NCBI GenBank assembly: GCA_041748655.1
Contig: JBGTCV010000138.1
Span: 10,053-74,052 of the forward strand
Origin: Leptofilum sp041748655
GTDB lineage: Bacteria > Chloroflexota > Anaerolineae > Promineifilales > Promineifilaceae
Reading direction: 5' to 3'
Length of the DNA: 64,000 bases
In this document: one piece after another, positions 42,325 through 50,065 of the stretch
How positions within the stretch are numbered: position 1 is the stretch's first letter
How the letters are laid out: each line of letters opens with the position of its first letter
The notes under the pieces: model-generated
What the model was told of the DNA's origin: nothing
Database searches by the model: none
The model's input: the letters and a program-made list of their open reading frames with translations, nothing else
Translations under genes and position numbers: made by a program

Positions 42325-42810
42325 ATGAAACAACTTCCGGTTAACAAAGAGTTACAAACACAGCTTGATCAAATTGACAAACGCATTACCCATTGGATGG
42401 CCGAGTATGGCATGACGATTATGCGGGTAGGGCTGGGCATTGTTTTCTTCTGGTTTGGGGCGCTCAAGCTGGTGCCAGGTTTAAGCCCGGCTGAAGAACT
42501 GGTGCGCAACACCATCTACTTTGTTAATCCAGACTGGTTCATTCCCGTGCTGGCCCTGTGGGAAATGGCCATTGGCCTGGGGCTGATAGTGGGCAAATTT
42601 ATGCGGCTAACGCTGCTGCTGCTCTTTTTGCAGATGCCCGGCACGGCATTGCCGCTGGTAGTGCTGCCTCAGGCCGTCTGGACCCAGTTCCCTTATGGCC
42701 TCACGCTAGAGGGGCAATACATCATCAAGAACCTGGTGCTGATTGGCGCAGGGCTGGTGCTGGGGGGCACGGTACGCGGCGGCCGTCTGGAGCCAGAACC
42801 TGAACAGTAA
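42325..42810 (+). CDS. DoxX-like membrane protein
   Basis: 161 residues with four hydrophobic segments after residue 28. The pattern G-L-G-I-V-F-F-W-F-G-A-L-K-L-V-P-G in the first helix and the short loops match DoxX/DoxD-like small membrane proteins, related to quinol-oxidase subunits and YkgB. Physiological role unclear. AGAGGA precedes the ATG. It sits 12 bp after the surface-protein gene and 6 bp before the large 1045-residue protein, in one operon. Confidence 0.8.
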   Translation: MKQLPVNKELQTQLDQIDKRITHWMAEYGMTIMRVGLGIVFFWFGALKLVPGLSPAEELVRNTIYFVNPDWFIPVLALWEMAIGLGLIVGKFMRLTLLLLFLQMPGTALPLVVLPQAVWTQFPYGLTLEGQYIIKNLVLIGAGLVLGGTVRGGRLEPEPEQ

Positions 42811-42816
42811 CGCTTT

Positions 42817-45800
42817 GTGAATGACAAGCTGCATTCGCGCTGGTTTTTGCTGGCGATTTTGCTGATTGCCCTGGTGGCAGCCTGGCCGGAACTATCCCAG
42901 CCAGGCTTGCTGAACACGCGGGGCGGTGGGGACAGCCCATTTTTGCTGCAAAGACTTCATCAGTTGGAAACGGCTGTTCTCCATGGTCATTTTCCCGTGC
43001 GCTGGATGCCCGACGCCAACTACGGCTACGGCTACCCGTTCTACAACTTTTACGCCCCCCTTTCAATTTACATAACATTTCTCTTTCGGCTGATTGGTTT
43101 TAGCTTTGCCCGCGCCATTCAGCTCTCTCACCTGCTGGGCTATCTGGTGGCAGGCTGGGGCACGTTTGCTTTGGTGCGGCGGTGGTTTGGGCATCCTGGC
43201 CATTTATGGCCAGGCTATAACTGGGCCGCGCTGTTGGCTGCTGCTGCGTATACGGTGGCTCCGTTCCATCTGGTCAACGTCTACGTGCGGGGGGATTCGC
43301 TGGCCGAATTTTGGGCGATGGCCTTTTACCCGCTGGTGATTTTGGCGGCCGATGGGTTGTTTGGCGGCGGCCGGCGGCAAATTGCCCTGTTTGGCCTGGC
43401 CTACGCCGCCCTCATCCTCAGCCACAACATTTCGGCGATGCTCTTTTCCCCCTTTTTGCTGCTGTACCTGCTGCTGCGCTGGTTTGGAGAGTATTTACCG
43501 CAAAGGACGCAGAGGACGCAAAGTGACAAACCCAATCTCCAATCCTCAATTCTTCGGCAGGCTCAGGACAAGAGCTCCAATCTCATCTTTGGTCTGCTTT
43601 TGGCGCTGGCGTTAGCCGCCTGGTTCTTCGCCCCCGCGCTGGCGGAGCAGTCCCTGGCACAGCTGGGCACGGTGACGAGCGGTTATTTTCATTACAGCAA
43701 CCATTTTTTGGGCACGGCCGAATTTCCCCTCAGCCAAACCAGCTTCTTTTTCGATTACGGGGTGGTAAACCGGGAAGCGTTCCGCATGGGATTGGGGCAA
43801 ACGGCCGTTACCCTTCTCAGTTTATTCGCGCTCCTTTGGCTTTGGTTTAAGCAGCGCCGCCAGATGACAATCCCCGCCCTCTTCATTTTATTGACGGTGT
43901 TGGTGAGCAGCTTGATGCTGACGCCGCTGTCGGCGCTGTTGTGGGAACATCTGCCGCTGCTCTCGTTTACCCAGTTTCCCTGGCGCTTTTTATCGGTGGA
44001 GGCGTTTGGCGGGGCGCTGGCGGTGGGAGCGTTGGCCGTGGCCCTGCCCAAGCCCGCCTGGTGGACACCGCCGCTGATCGCCCTGCTGCTGTTTAGCAGT
44101 CTGGGCCAGCTTAAAACCGATACGCTTCCCCTGTCCGATGCGGAGATTACGGCCGAATCGCTGGTGCAGTATGAGTGGTTCACCGGCAACATCGGCACCA
44201 CCATCAGCTTTGAATATCTGCCGCCGACGGTGCAGCCTCGGCCCCATACCAGCGCCTGGCTCAACAGCGGCGAACGCTGGACGGTGACGCCGCTAACTGG
44301 CGAGCTGCTCTCCGCTGAGCTGACCAGCCAACGCACCAGCCGCCAACGCTGGCAGGTAGTCACGGCCGTTCCCACTACGCTCATCTTCCCCACGCTGCAT
44401 TGGCCCGGCTGGGAGGCAGCGGTGGATGGGGTGGCGGTGGCGATACGGCCGTCCGCTGGCAGCGGTCTCATTGAGCTGGATCTGCCTGCGGGGCAGCATG
44501 AAGTTGTGCTGCGCTTGAGCCGCACCCCCGTGCGCCTGGGGGCAGAGCTGGTGTCGCTGGCGGCCCTTTTGCTCACATTTTGGCTGTTGCAGCCGAACAA
44601 GAGCTGGCTAAACCGCCAAACCGGGCTGGGTGTGGTGGGCTTGCTGCTGCTGGCGGCACTGGTTCGCCTTTGGCCCGCGCAAAGTTTGCCGCAAAGTTTG
44701 CACACCTGGGATTTTGTCCAGATGGGCTACCTGCATTCAAACCCGGATGGCGTACTCTACAGCTCTGGCGCGATGCTGAAGGAAGCAATTTTGCCGCAAA
44801 CGGCCGTTCAGCCAGGCGAAGCATTCGTCATATTTTTAGAGTGGCAGACGCCGCCCACGACAGACATTACCCTGGAACTTTTTTCCCCGGCGATCAACTG
44901 GCCCACAGATGCTGCCACCCAACCGCCGCCCATCGTGCAGCAAACGGTGCCAGGCGGTTCGCCACAAACCATTTTTGAGCTGACGCTGCCGGACAATGCG
45001 CCAGCTGGACTGTTTGTGCCCCGCCTGACGGTGGTCAACGGCCGTCCGCTTACCCCGGCGGGCAGCAGCCGCAGCGCTCTCTTTTTGAGCCCGGTGCGCG
45101 TGGCGCCAGCCACTGCCGCGCCGCCCGCTGCCGAACGGCTGACGGTACGAGGAATTGACGCCCGGCAAACCGCCCCCGGACGGCTGACGGTGCAGCTGGC
45201 CTGGTTCACGCCGCAGCCCATCAGCCAAAATTACAACGTCGCCCTGCGCCTGACGGATGCCCAGGGCCGCTTTTTGCGGCTGGTGGACGTGCAGCCGGGC
45301 TACGGCTTTTTGCCCAGCAGCGGCTGGCCTGCGGGGGAATGGGTGCACGATTGGCTCACCATGCCGCTGCCCCCGCCGGAGGAACAGCACGAACGGCCGT
45401 TTGTCCTGGTGGCGCAGCTGTATGAGGTGAGCGAGCCGGGAACGGCCGTACTCACCCGGCGGCTGGGAGAGCTTGTTGAGACAGAATCTGGTTGGCAGTT
45501 CCGGCCGACAGAACCAGTTTTTACGCTGCCGGAGGAGATGGTGGGGGCAACGGCCGTCTTTGGCGAGATGATTCAGCTGCAAGGGTATCAATTCAACCAA
45601 AGCGACGCCGCGCTGGAACTGACACTGGTCTGGCAGGCGCTGGCCAATGGCCAGACCGACTACACCCGCTTTGTTCACCTGATTGATCCGGTGGTGGGCG
45701 GCGCGCCGCTGACCCAAAGCGACAGCCAGCCACGCTACGGCAGCTACCCTACCAGCCAATGGACGTTGGGGGAAGTGGTGCCAGACAGCCTCAGCCTGCC

Positions 45801-45954
45801 GCTGGCCGATGTGCCGCCGGGCAGCTACCAGCTGGCGGTGGGCTTCTACAGCCAGCCAGCGCCAGACCAGTTTGTCCGTCTGCCGGTGGTGGATGGGGAC
45901 GGGATGCCGCTGCCAGACGGCCGTTTTGTGCTGCCGATAGTGGTAATTAGGTAA
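42817..45954 (+). CDS. Large membrane protein, PTPS-related (6-pyruvoyl-tetrahydropterin synthase-related) family
   Basis: 1045 residues starting with GTG. The first 600 residues are polytopic with conserved G-H-F-P-V-R-W-M-P-D-A-N-Y-G-Y-G-Y-P-F-Y and R-G-D-S-L-A-E motifs, as in the PTPS_related membrane family (a glycosyltransferase-like GT-C relative, despite its name). The C-terminal 400 residues form tandem beta-sandwich domains resembling those of the GT39-like protein upstream. Residues 227-256 are a translated interspersed repeat (in frame). The stop codon lies inside a repeat of the ATTACCCAATT family. Confidence 0.85.
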   Translation: MNDKLHSRWFLLAILLIALVAAWPELSQPGLLNTRGGGDSPFLLQRLHQLETAVLHGHFPVRWMPDANYGYGYPFYNFYAPLSIYITFLFRLIGFSFARAIQLSHLLGYLVAGWGTFALVRRWFGHPGHLWPGYNWAALLAAAAYTVAPFHLVNVYVRGDSLAEFWAMAFYPLVILAADGLFGGGRRQIALFGLAYAALILSHNISAMLFSPFLLLYLLLRWFGEYLPQRTQRTQSDKPNLQSSILRQAQDKSSNLIFGLLLALALAAWFFAPALAEQSLAQLGTVTSGYFHYSNHFLGTAEFPLSQTSFFFDYGVVNREAFRMGLGQTAVTLLSLFALLWLWFKQRRQMTIPALFILLTVLVSSLMLTPLSALLWEHLPLLSFTQFPWRFLSVEAFGGALAVGALAVALPKPAWWTPPLIALLLFSSLGQLKTDTLPLSDAEITAESLVQYEWFTGNIGTTISFEYLPPTVQPRPHTSAWLNSGERWTVTPLTGELLSAELTSQRTSRQRWQVVTAVPTTLIFPTLHWPGWEAAVDGVAVAIRPSAGSGLIELDLPAGQHEVVLRLSRTPVRLGAELVSLAALLLTFWLLQPNKSWLNRQTGLGVVGLLLLAALVRLWPAQSLPQSLHTWDFVQMGYLHSNPDGVLYSSGAMLKEAILPQTAVQPGEAFVIFLEWQTPPTTDITLELFSPAINWPTDAATQPPPIVQQTVPGGSPQTIFELTLPDNAPAGLFVPRLTVVNGRPLTPAGSSRSALFLSPVRVAPATAAPPAAERLTVRGIDARQTAPGRLTVQLAWFTPQPISQNYNVALRLTDAQGRFLRLVDVQPGYGFLPSSGWPAGEWVHDWLTMPLPPPEEQHERPFVLVAQLYEVSEPGTAVLTRRLGELVETESGWQFRPTEPVFTLPEEMVGATAVFGEMIQLQGYQFNQSDAALELTLVWQALANGQTDYTRFVHLIDPVVGGAPLTQSDSQPRYGSYPTSQWTLGEVVPDSLSLPLADVPPGSYQLAVGFYSQPAPDQFVRLPVVDGDGMPLPDGRFVLPIVVIR
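43497..43584 (+). repeat. Two interspersed repeats inserted in frame in the 1045-residue gene
   Basis: The segment begins with ACCGCAAAGGACGC (the family of 11834-11901), then CAATCTCCAATCC, then TTCGGCAGGCTCAGGAC, all typical repeat sequences. It encodes a hydrophilic stretch (LPQRTQRTQSDK and so on) in a loop between two membrane segments. The frame is kept. Confidence 0.8.
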
Positions 45955-46030
45955 TTAGGAAATTGACTGATTACCCAATTACCCAATTGCTCAATTACTC
46001 AGTTGCTCAATTACCCAATTGCTCAATTAC
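45942..46030. repeat. ATTACCCAATT-family repeat between convergent genes
   Basis: Heptamer-based units (CAATTAC, CCAATTG, TCAATTA) fill the whole 72-bp gap between the large membrane-protein gene and bcp. They run into both genes, so the repeat supplies both stop codons. Confidence 0.85.
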
Positions 46031-46482
46031 ATTTGCAAAAACCGAACCGCCTCCGACACGCTATCGTTCGGTGAAACCTTGACCTGCATGTCGGCGAAAC
46101 GGCCGTCTTCATCAATCACAAAATGGCTGCGGATGATGCCCATGTACGCTTTGCCGTACATCTTCTTTTCGCCCCACACGCCATACGCTTCAGCCACTTC
46201 ATGTTCGGAATCAGACAATAAATTGTAGGGGAAACCCATCTTGGTACGCCATTTGGCCAGGGCTTCTGGCTCGTCTGGGCTGATACCCAACACCGTCGCG
46301 CCAGCCGCCTCGATGATCGGCCAATTGTCGCGGAAGCCGCACGCCTGGGTGGTGCAGCCGGGCGTATCTGCTTTGGGGTAGAAAAAGAGCACTACCTTCT
46401 GCCCGCGCAAGTCGGACAGTTTAATTGGAGTACCTTCGTCAGAAATCAGTTCAAAATCGGGGGCCATTTCGCCAAGTGTCAT
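46027..46482 (-). CDS. bcp: Thiol peroxidase Bcp (AhpC/PrxQ type)
   Basis: 151-residue thioredoxin-dependent peroxiredoxin. The peroxidatic Cys is in T-P-G-C-T-T-Q-A-C with the resolving Cys five residues later, which is the PrxQ/Bcp atypical 2-Cys arrangement. Conserved F-x-Y-P-K-A-D at the active site and a Arg in C-G-F-R-D are present. I chose the ATG at 46482 because AGGAG lies at the right distance; a longer frame extends upstream through an inverted repeat without homology. Confidence 0.95.
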   Translation of the reverse strand: MTLGEMAPDFELISDEGTPIKLSDLRGQKVVLFFYPKADTPGCTTQACGFRDNWPIIEAAGATVLGISPDEPEALAKWRTKMGFPYNLLSDSEHEVAEAYGVWGEKKMYGKAYMGIIRSHFVIDEDGRFADMQVKVSPNDSVSEAVRFLQM

Positions 46483-46795
46483 TTTATTTCTCCTGTTGTG
46501 GTAACTACTCAGGTGCAAAGCACTGGCCACAGGCGTTGTATAAGACTCAAACCGTCCGGCCAGTGCCTCGCACCACTCTATTTGAATTTTACCGGGCTTG
46601 GCGTTGGGTTCCAACCTGGCTTAAAGATTTGCTTAGATTAGCGGGAACTTTTGGCGGTTTGGGATCGTTTTAGAGGTACAGCGTGGGGCAGCCGTTAGAC
46701 GGCCGTTTCCCAACCATTGAGCAAAGCCCTCGCCGAAACCATTAAGCTGTAACCAGAAACCAAACCCGATTAACAACACCTGTAGGAGGTTCCTG
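46483..46795. other. Intergenic region with inverted repeat in the bcp leader
   Basis: This 313-bp region contains GGTGC-aaa-GCACTGGCC (46512-46528) facing GGCCAGTGC-ctc-GCACC (46558-46574), a 14-bp stem with a matched 3-nt internal loop and a 29-nt hairpin loop. It begins 30 bp upstream of bcp on the minus strand. The rest holds one ACGGCCGT octamer and no convincing gene; the plus-strand gene that follows has a strong AGGAGG site. Confidence 0.7.
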
Positions 46796-47104
46796 ATGCC
46801 CACACTTTATATGATTTGCTGGTCTATCGTGATTGTCGCCGCTTTTTCTGTCTGGCGACTGGAAACCTGGAATCAACGTGCATTGGTAACGGCCGTTACC
46901 CTCCTGGTGCTGCTTGTAAGCCAATCCCTCTTCTTTTCCCTGACCACCAGCGCCGGCCTTAATCCCAGCGACGCCCTGTTGGCTCCCGAACGTTTTGTGC
47001 AGGCAGGTGCGTTTGGCTGGCTGGCGCTGCTGGTAATGCCCTGCGGTTGGCTGGGTCCGTTTGTGGGTTTTAATTTGATTCAACGGCTGTCGCTTGGGAA
47101 TTAG
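46796..47104 (+). CDS. Small hypothetical membrane protein
   Basis: 102 residues with three hydrophobic segments (about 3-22, 28-50 and 68-92). I do not recognise a family. AGGAGG lies 7 bp before the ATG, the best ribosome site in this region, which supports it as real. No partner gene is adjacent: bcp is divergent and the TPR gene is convergent. Confidence 0.7.
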   Translation: MPTLYMICWSIVIVAAFSVWRLETWNQRALVTAVTLLVLLVSQSLFFSLTTSAGLNPSDALLAPERFVQAGAFGWLALLVMPCGWLGPFVGFNLIQRLSLGN

Positions 47105-47175
47105 TGGGCCGTGGCCGGTAAACGGTGGACGGCAAACTGATTACCGATAACGGATTACGGCTTACCGACTATGGG

Positions 47176-47721
47176 CTACTCGCCGCGCAGCAGCTTGCTG
47201 GCGAAGCGGAGCAGCCATTTAAACAGATGTTGGTGAATTGATAGACGGGGGCGGACCTGTAAACTTTCATCCATCCGCATAATGGCGGCCAGATATTGGC
47301 CGCGGCGGAGTTCCATCAGGCTCAGGGCGCGCAGCACCTGGGCCTGTTTTTCTTTGTCGCCGATTTGGGCAAATTGGGCGGCGGCGCTGCTGTAGTGGCG
47401 GGCGGCTTCGGTGTAGTTCTTCTGGTTGGCGTAGAGGTCTGCCAGGTTGCCCAGGGTTTGGGCGTGGCGGGTGGTGTCGCCGATTTGGGCAAAGAGGTTG
47501 GCGGCCTGGGTGAGAGTGGTAACGGCCGTTTCCATTTCCCCCTGTACCCGCTGAATCACCCCCATATTGTTGAGCATTTCTGCCTGCTCACCCACATCTT
47601 CCTGGACGGCAAAGGCGGCGGCAGCCTGCTCAAATGTGGCCAGCGCTTCACTATGTGCGCCTTGGTGAAACAGGCGCATCCCTTCAGCTTTCAAGTTCTG
47701 GGGAGAAGGGGAAGAATTCAT
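47176..47721 (-). CDS. TPR-repeat protein downstream of the XRE regulator
   Basis: 181 residues, almost entirely tetratricopeptide repeats: three or more TPR units, each with the pattern A-x-x-x-x-N-(M/L)-G/A-x-x-x-x-x-Q (N-N-M-G-V-I-Q-R-V-Q-G, L-G-N-L-A-D-L-Y-A-N-Q-K-N-Y). The C-terminus is amphipathic with basic residues. It follows the XRE regulator gene after a hairpin repeat on the same strand. It may be a scaffold for the ATPase locus across the divergent promoter. Confidence 0.85.
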   Translation of the reverse strand: MNSSPSPQNLKAEGMRLFHQGAHSEALATFEQAAAAFAVQEDVGEQAEMLNNMGVIQRVQGEMETAVTTLTQAANLFAQIGDTTRHAQTLGNLADLYANQKNYTEAARHYSSAAAQFAQIGDKEKQAQVLRALSLMELRRGQYLAAIMRMDESLQVRPRLSIHQHLFKWLLRFASKLLRGE

Positions 47722-47735
47722 GGGGAAAATTACCC

Positions 47736-47770
47736 AATAACCCAATTACTGAGGATGTAATTGGGTTATT
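47736..47770. repeat. Fold-back repeat, ATTACCCAATT family
   Basis: AATAACCCAATTAC (47736-47749) pairs perfectly with GTAATTGGGTTATT (47757-47770) around a 7-nt loop. The right arm touches the XRE stop codon. It separates the XRE gene from the downstream TPR gene. Confidence 0.88.
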
Positions 47771-48432
47771 TAATAAGTGATTTCTAGCAGGCTTTCGGCC
47801 ACCTGTCGCAGCTGCGCCACATCCATCTCGCTCAGCTTTTTAGCGGTGTCCAGATAGCTCACGTTGACGGGATTAATCAAAAAAGCCTGCATACCGGGCG
47901 ACATGCGCTGGAATTGACGTTCCAGCTTTTGTTTGGCTTCGTGCCGCCCCAGCGGGCCATGCAAATCATCCAAAAAATAGCTCACAGAAACGCCCAATTG
48001 GCGGCAAATTTGTTCCAGATGTAGATAGGGAATCGGTTCTTCGCCCATTTCATACGATTTGAGCATATTTTCGTTTATGTTCAGCGCTTTGGCCAGGTCA
48101 GCCAGGGATTGACGGCTGCGCAGCCGCTGCTGGCTGAGCAACACGCCAATGACGCGGTGCCGCAGGGCAATGAGGCTGCTGAAGTTGATTTCCGACTCTG
48201 TTTTAAGCGGTTCACTACCCCAAAAGTAGCCCATTGGGATATTGAGGTAGAGGGCGATGGCCTCCAATTGGGGTAAGGAGATGGGATATTCGCCCGATTC
48301 TATTTGATTGTACGCGCTAGAAGTTAACCCTAAAACGGCCGCACACTCTTTCTTGGTACGCCCGAAATGCTTTCTGGCTTTTTCCACCAGCTCTCCCAAA
48401 ATTTTTGCGCGTTCTGCATTCAATTCGGTCAT
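47770..48432 (-). CDS. XRE-type regulator with two helix-turn-helix domains
   Basis: 220 residues. Two tandem Cro/XRE HTH domains are clear: T-K-K-E-C-A-A-V-L-G-L-T-S-S-A-Y-N-Q-I-E-S-G-E (about residues 27-49) and S-L-A-D-L-A-K-A-L-N-I-N-E-N-M-L-K-S-Y-E-M-G-E (about 108-130). The C-terminal 60 residues are helical and may form a dimer or sensor domain. The start at 48432 has a GAGAG site. Longer starts would overlap the divergent promoter. It is divergent from a run of four ATPase genes and is the obvious candidate regulator of that run. Confidence 0.9.
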   Translation of the reverse strand: MTELNAERAKILGELVEKARKHFGRTKKECAAVLGLTSSAYNQIESGEYPISLPQLEAIALYLNIPMGYFWGSEPLKTESEINFSSLIALRHRVIGVLLSQQRLRSRQSLADLAKALNINENMLKSYEMGEEPIPYLHLEQICRQLGVSVSYFLDDLHGPLGRHEAKQKLERQFQRMSPGMQAFLINPVNVSYLDTAKKLSEMDVAQLRQVAESLLEITY

Positions 48433-48504
48433 CGGTTTTTCTCTCACAGATGGCATTTTTACACTGGGGAAGATATTAACATAATTCAGTTTGAGGCACA
48501 ACTG

Positions 48505-48533
48505 TTCACGAACGGCCGTCTTTCTGTTACAAT
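48505..48533 (+). promoter_or_regulatory. Promoter of the four-ATPase run
   Basis: TTCACG, 17 bp, TACAAT, 31 nt before the ATG at 48565. It lies in the 132-bp region divergent from the XRE gene. Four and five bases match the consensus. Confidence 0.45.
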
Positions 48534-48564
48534 GCCATTCCAGTCCAGAGTGGGTAGATATGAG

Positions 48565-49863
48565 ATGATGCAGTACGAACCGTGGCCCTTTTTACCGGCA
48601 AATGCCTTCACGCCAGCCCAGGCTTCCCGTTGGTGGCAAGATTGCTTTTTACGCACCGATGCCATTCGGGATTTCACGGCCGTTTCCGGCTCCGCCATCC
48701 TGATCGGAGACGCGGGGTCGGGCAAATCGGTGGCGCTGCAGACGCTGCTGCATGAAACGGCCGAATCGGTCCTCCACGTCCCTTACCCTGCACAAAATTG
48801 GCCCCAAGGGGCGCGTCCTTGGCTGCCCGGTCGCCGCCACGTCAGCCAGATGATGGCCGCCACGGCTAACGAAATCGTCCGTCTGCTCCAGCAGGAGCCA
48901 GAACGGTTTGGCCGCTGCCACGAACTGCTGCAAGAATTTCTCCTCTGGCTGGTGCAAAAGCATTTGGGGCGGCGCACCCTGGTGCGGCTGATCCAGCAGA
49001 TCAACCGGGCTACCCAGGCCACTCTGCCCATCCCCGACAAAGACGCCATCGAGGATATTTACCCCAGCGACGACCAGACCGCCGATGTGCGGGGTCAGAT
49101 CGATGAGCTGGCCGAGCTGGTGCGTGCCCTGGGCTACGATGGCGTCATGATCACCATCGACCTGAACGAACAGGAAGCCTCCCTGAGCGGGCAAGATTTG
49201 GCGGAGCTGTTTCAGCTGGATTTGCTGGAGAATCCAGGAGTGATGCTGCGGGCGGCGCTGCCCCGCAGCGTGGCGCAGCAGGCCCAGATCGAAAACAGGG
49301 TGGGTGGACATCTGCGCATCATCCCGATTTACCTGGCAGAGGCGGACATTACCGGGCTGGTGGGGCGCTATTTGCAGGCGGCGACGGGTGGCATGGTGGC
49401 TGAACTAGGGGAATTGGCGCATACGACCGTTCTTCACCACGCCCGCAAAGAGATTGCCACCCTCTACAACGCCCCTACCGTGGCGGGTTGGCTGCACTGG
49501 ACCGAAACCATTCTTGGCTGCTATCTGGCTCAGCCCAAACCGATCCCGCTCACCAACGCCAAAACGGTCGCCCTGGCGTACTACCGGCGGCATGTTCCCC
49601 TACGGCTGGCGCCAGACCAGATGGCCGTCTGGCGCGGCCCGCAGCTGCTGACGCTGGACCGACAGCCGTTCGAGCTGCTGCGCACCCTGTTTGACCTTCA
49701 AGGCCAGCCCGCCCCGGACGCCCTGCTGCAAATTGCGGGCACGCAGGCCAATCTGAACACATTAATCGGCCGTATCCGCAAAATCATCGAACCAATCGCC
49801 AAAACCAATATCTACATCCAGAACAGGCGAGATTTGGGCTACTGGCTGGAGAATTTTTCCTAG
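48565..49863 (+). CDS. P-loop ATPase with C-terminal OmpR-type winged helix
   Basis: 432 residues. Walker A is GDAGSGKS (residues 48-55). A Walker B-like hydrophobic strand ends in Asp (G-V-M-I-T-I-D-L-N). The last 85 residues look like an OmpR/PhoB winged helix: F-E-L-L-R-T-L-F, then N-T-L-I-G-R-I-R-K-I-I-E-P and the wing D-L-G-Y-W-L. So one protein combines a STAND/AAA-like ATPase with DNA-binding output. I used the ATG at 48565 over one 33 bp upstream, which falls on the putative -10 element. First of four ATPase genes on one strand. Confidence 0.82.
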   Translation: MMQYEPWPFLPANAFTPAQASRWWQDCFLRTDAIRDFTAVSGSAILIGDAGSGKSVALQTLLHETAESVLHVPYPAQNWPQGARPWLPGRRHVSQMMAATANEIVRLLQQEPERFGRCHELLQEFLLWLVQKHLGRRTLVRLIQQINRATQATLPIPDKDAIEDIYPSDDQTADVRGQIDELAELVRALGYDGVMITIDLNEQEASLSGQDLAELFQLDLLENPGVMLRAALPRSVAQQAQIENRVGGHLRIIPIYLAEADITGLVGRYLQAATGGMVAELGELAHTTVLHHARKEIATLYNAPTVAGWLHWTETILGCYLAQPKPIPLTNAKTVALAYYRRHVPLRLAPDQMAVWRGPQLLTLDRQPFELLRTLFDLQGQPAPDALLQIAGTQANLNTLIGRIRKIIEPIAKTNIYIQNRRDLGYWLENFS

Positions 49864-49873
49864 CAGAGGGAAG

Positions 49874-49960
49874 AGTGAAAAGTGAAAAGTGATTGACCTA
49901 CTGATTACTGATCACTGATCACTGTTTACTGATTACTGCCCACCGATTACCGCCCACCAA
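49874..49960. repeat. CAGTAATCAGT-family repeat between ATPase genes
   Basis: GTGAAAAGTG units, then ACTGATTACTGATCACTGATC-like units (broken up), then CACCGATTAC units. It lies right after the first ATPase gene. Confidence 0.8.
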
Positions 49961-49968
49961 TCCCCCTG

Positions 49969-49990
49969 TCAGACTTGTGTCAGATTTGTG
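49969..49990 (+). repeat. Tandem 11-bp repeat upstream of the second ATPase gene
   Basis: TCAGACTTGTG and TCAGATTTGTG lie head to tail with one mismatch, 76 bp before the ATG. The 11-bp period puts both copies on one face of DNA, as in operators for dimeric or tandemly bound regulators. Confidence 0.5.
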
Positions 49991-50065
49991 AGCCAGTGGG
50001 CTGGTAAGCTTGCATCAGGCGCGTAGTGTGGCTGGAATGTTGTCGCGCTTGTTAGAGAACCGTTC

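Noticed and set aside
48432..48501. A longer XRE protein beginning upstream of 48432
   Set aside because: It would run to the edge of the putative divergent promoter and lacks a ribosome site; the ATG at 48432 has GAGAG upstream.
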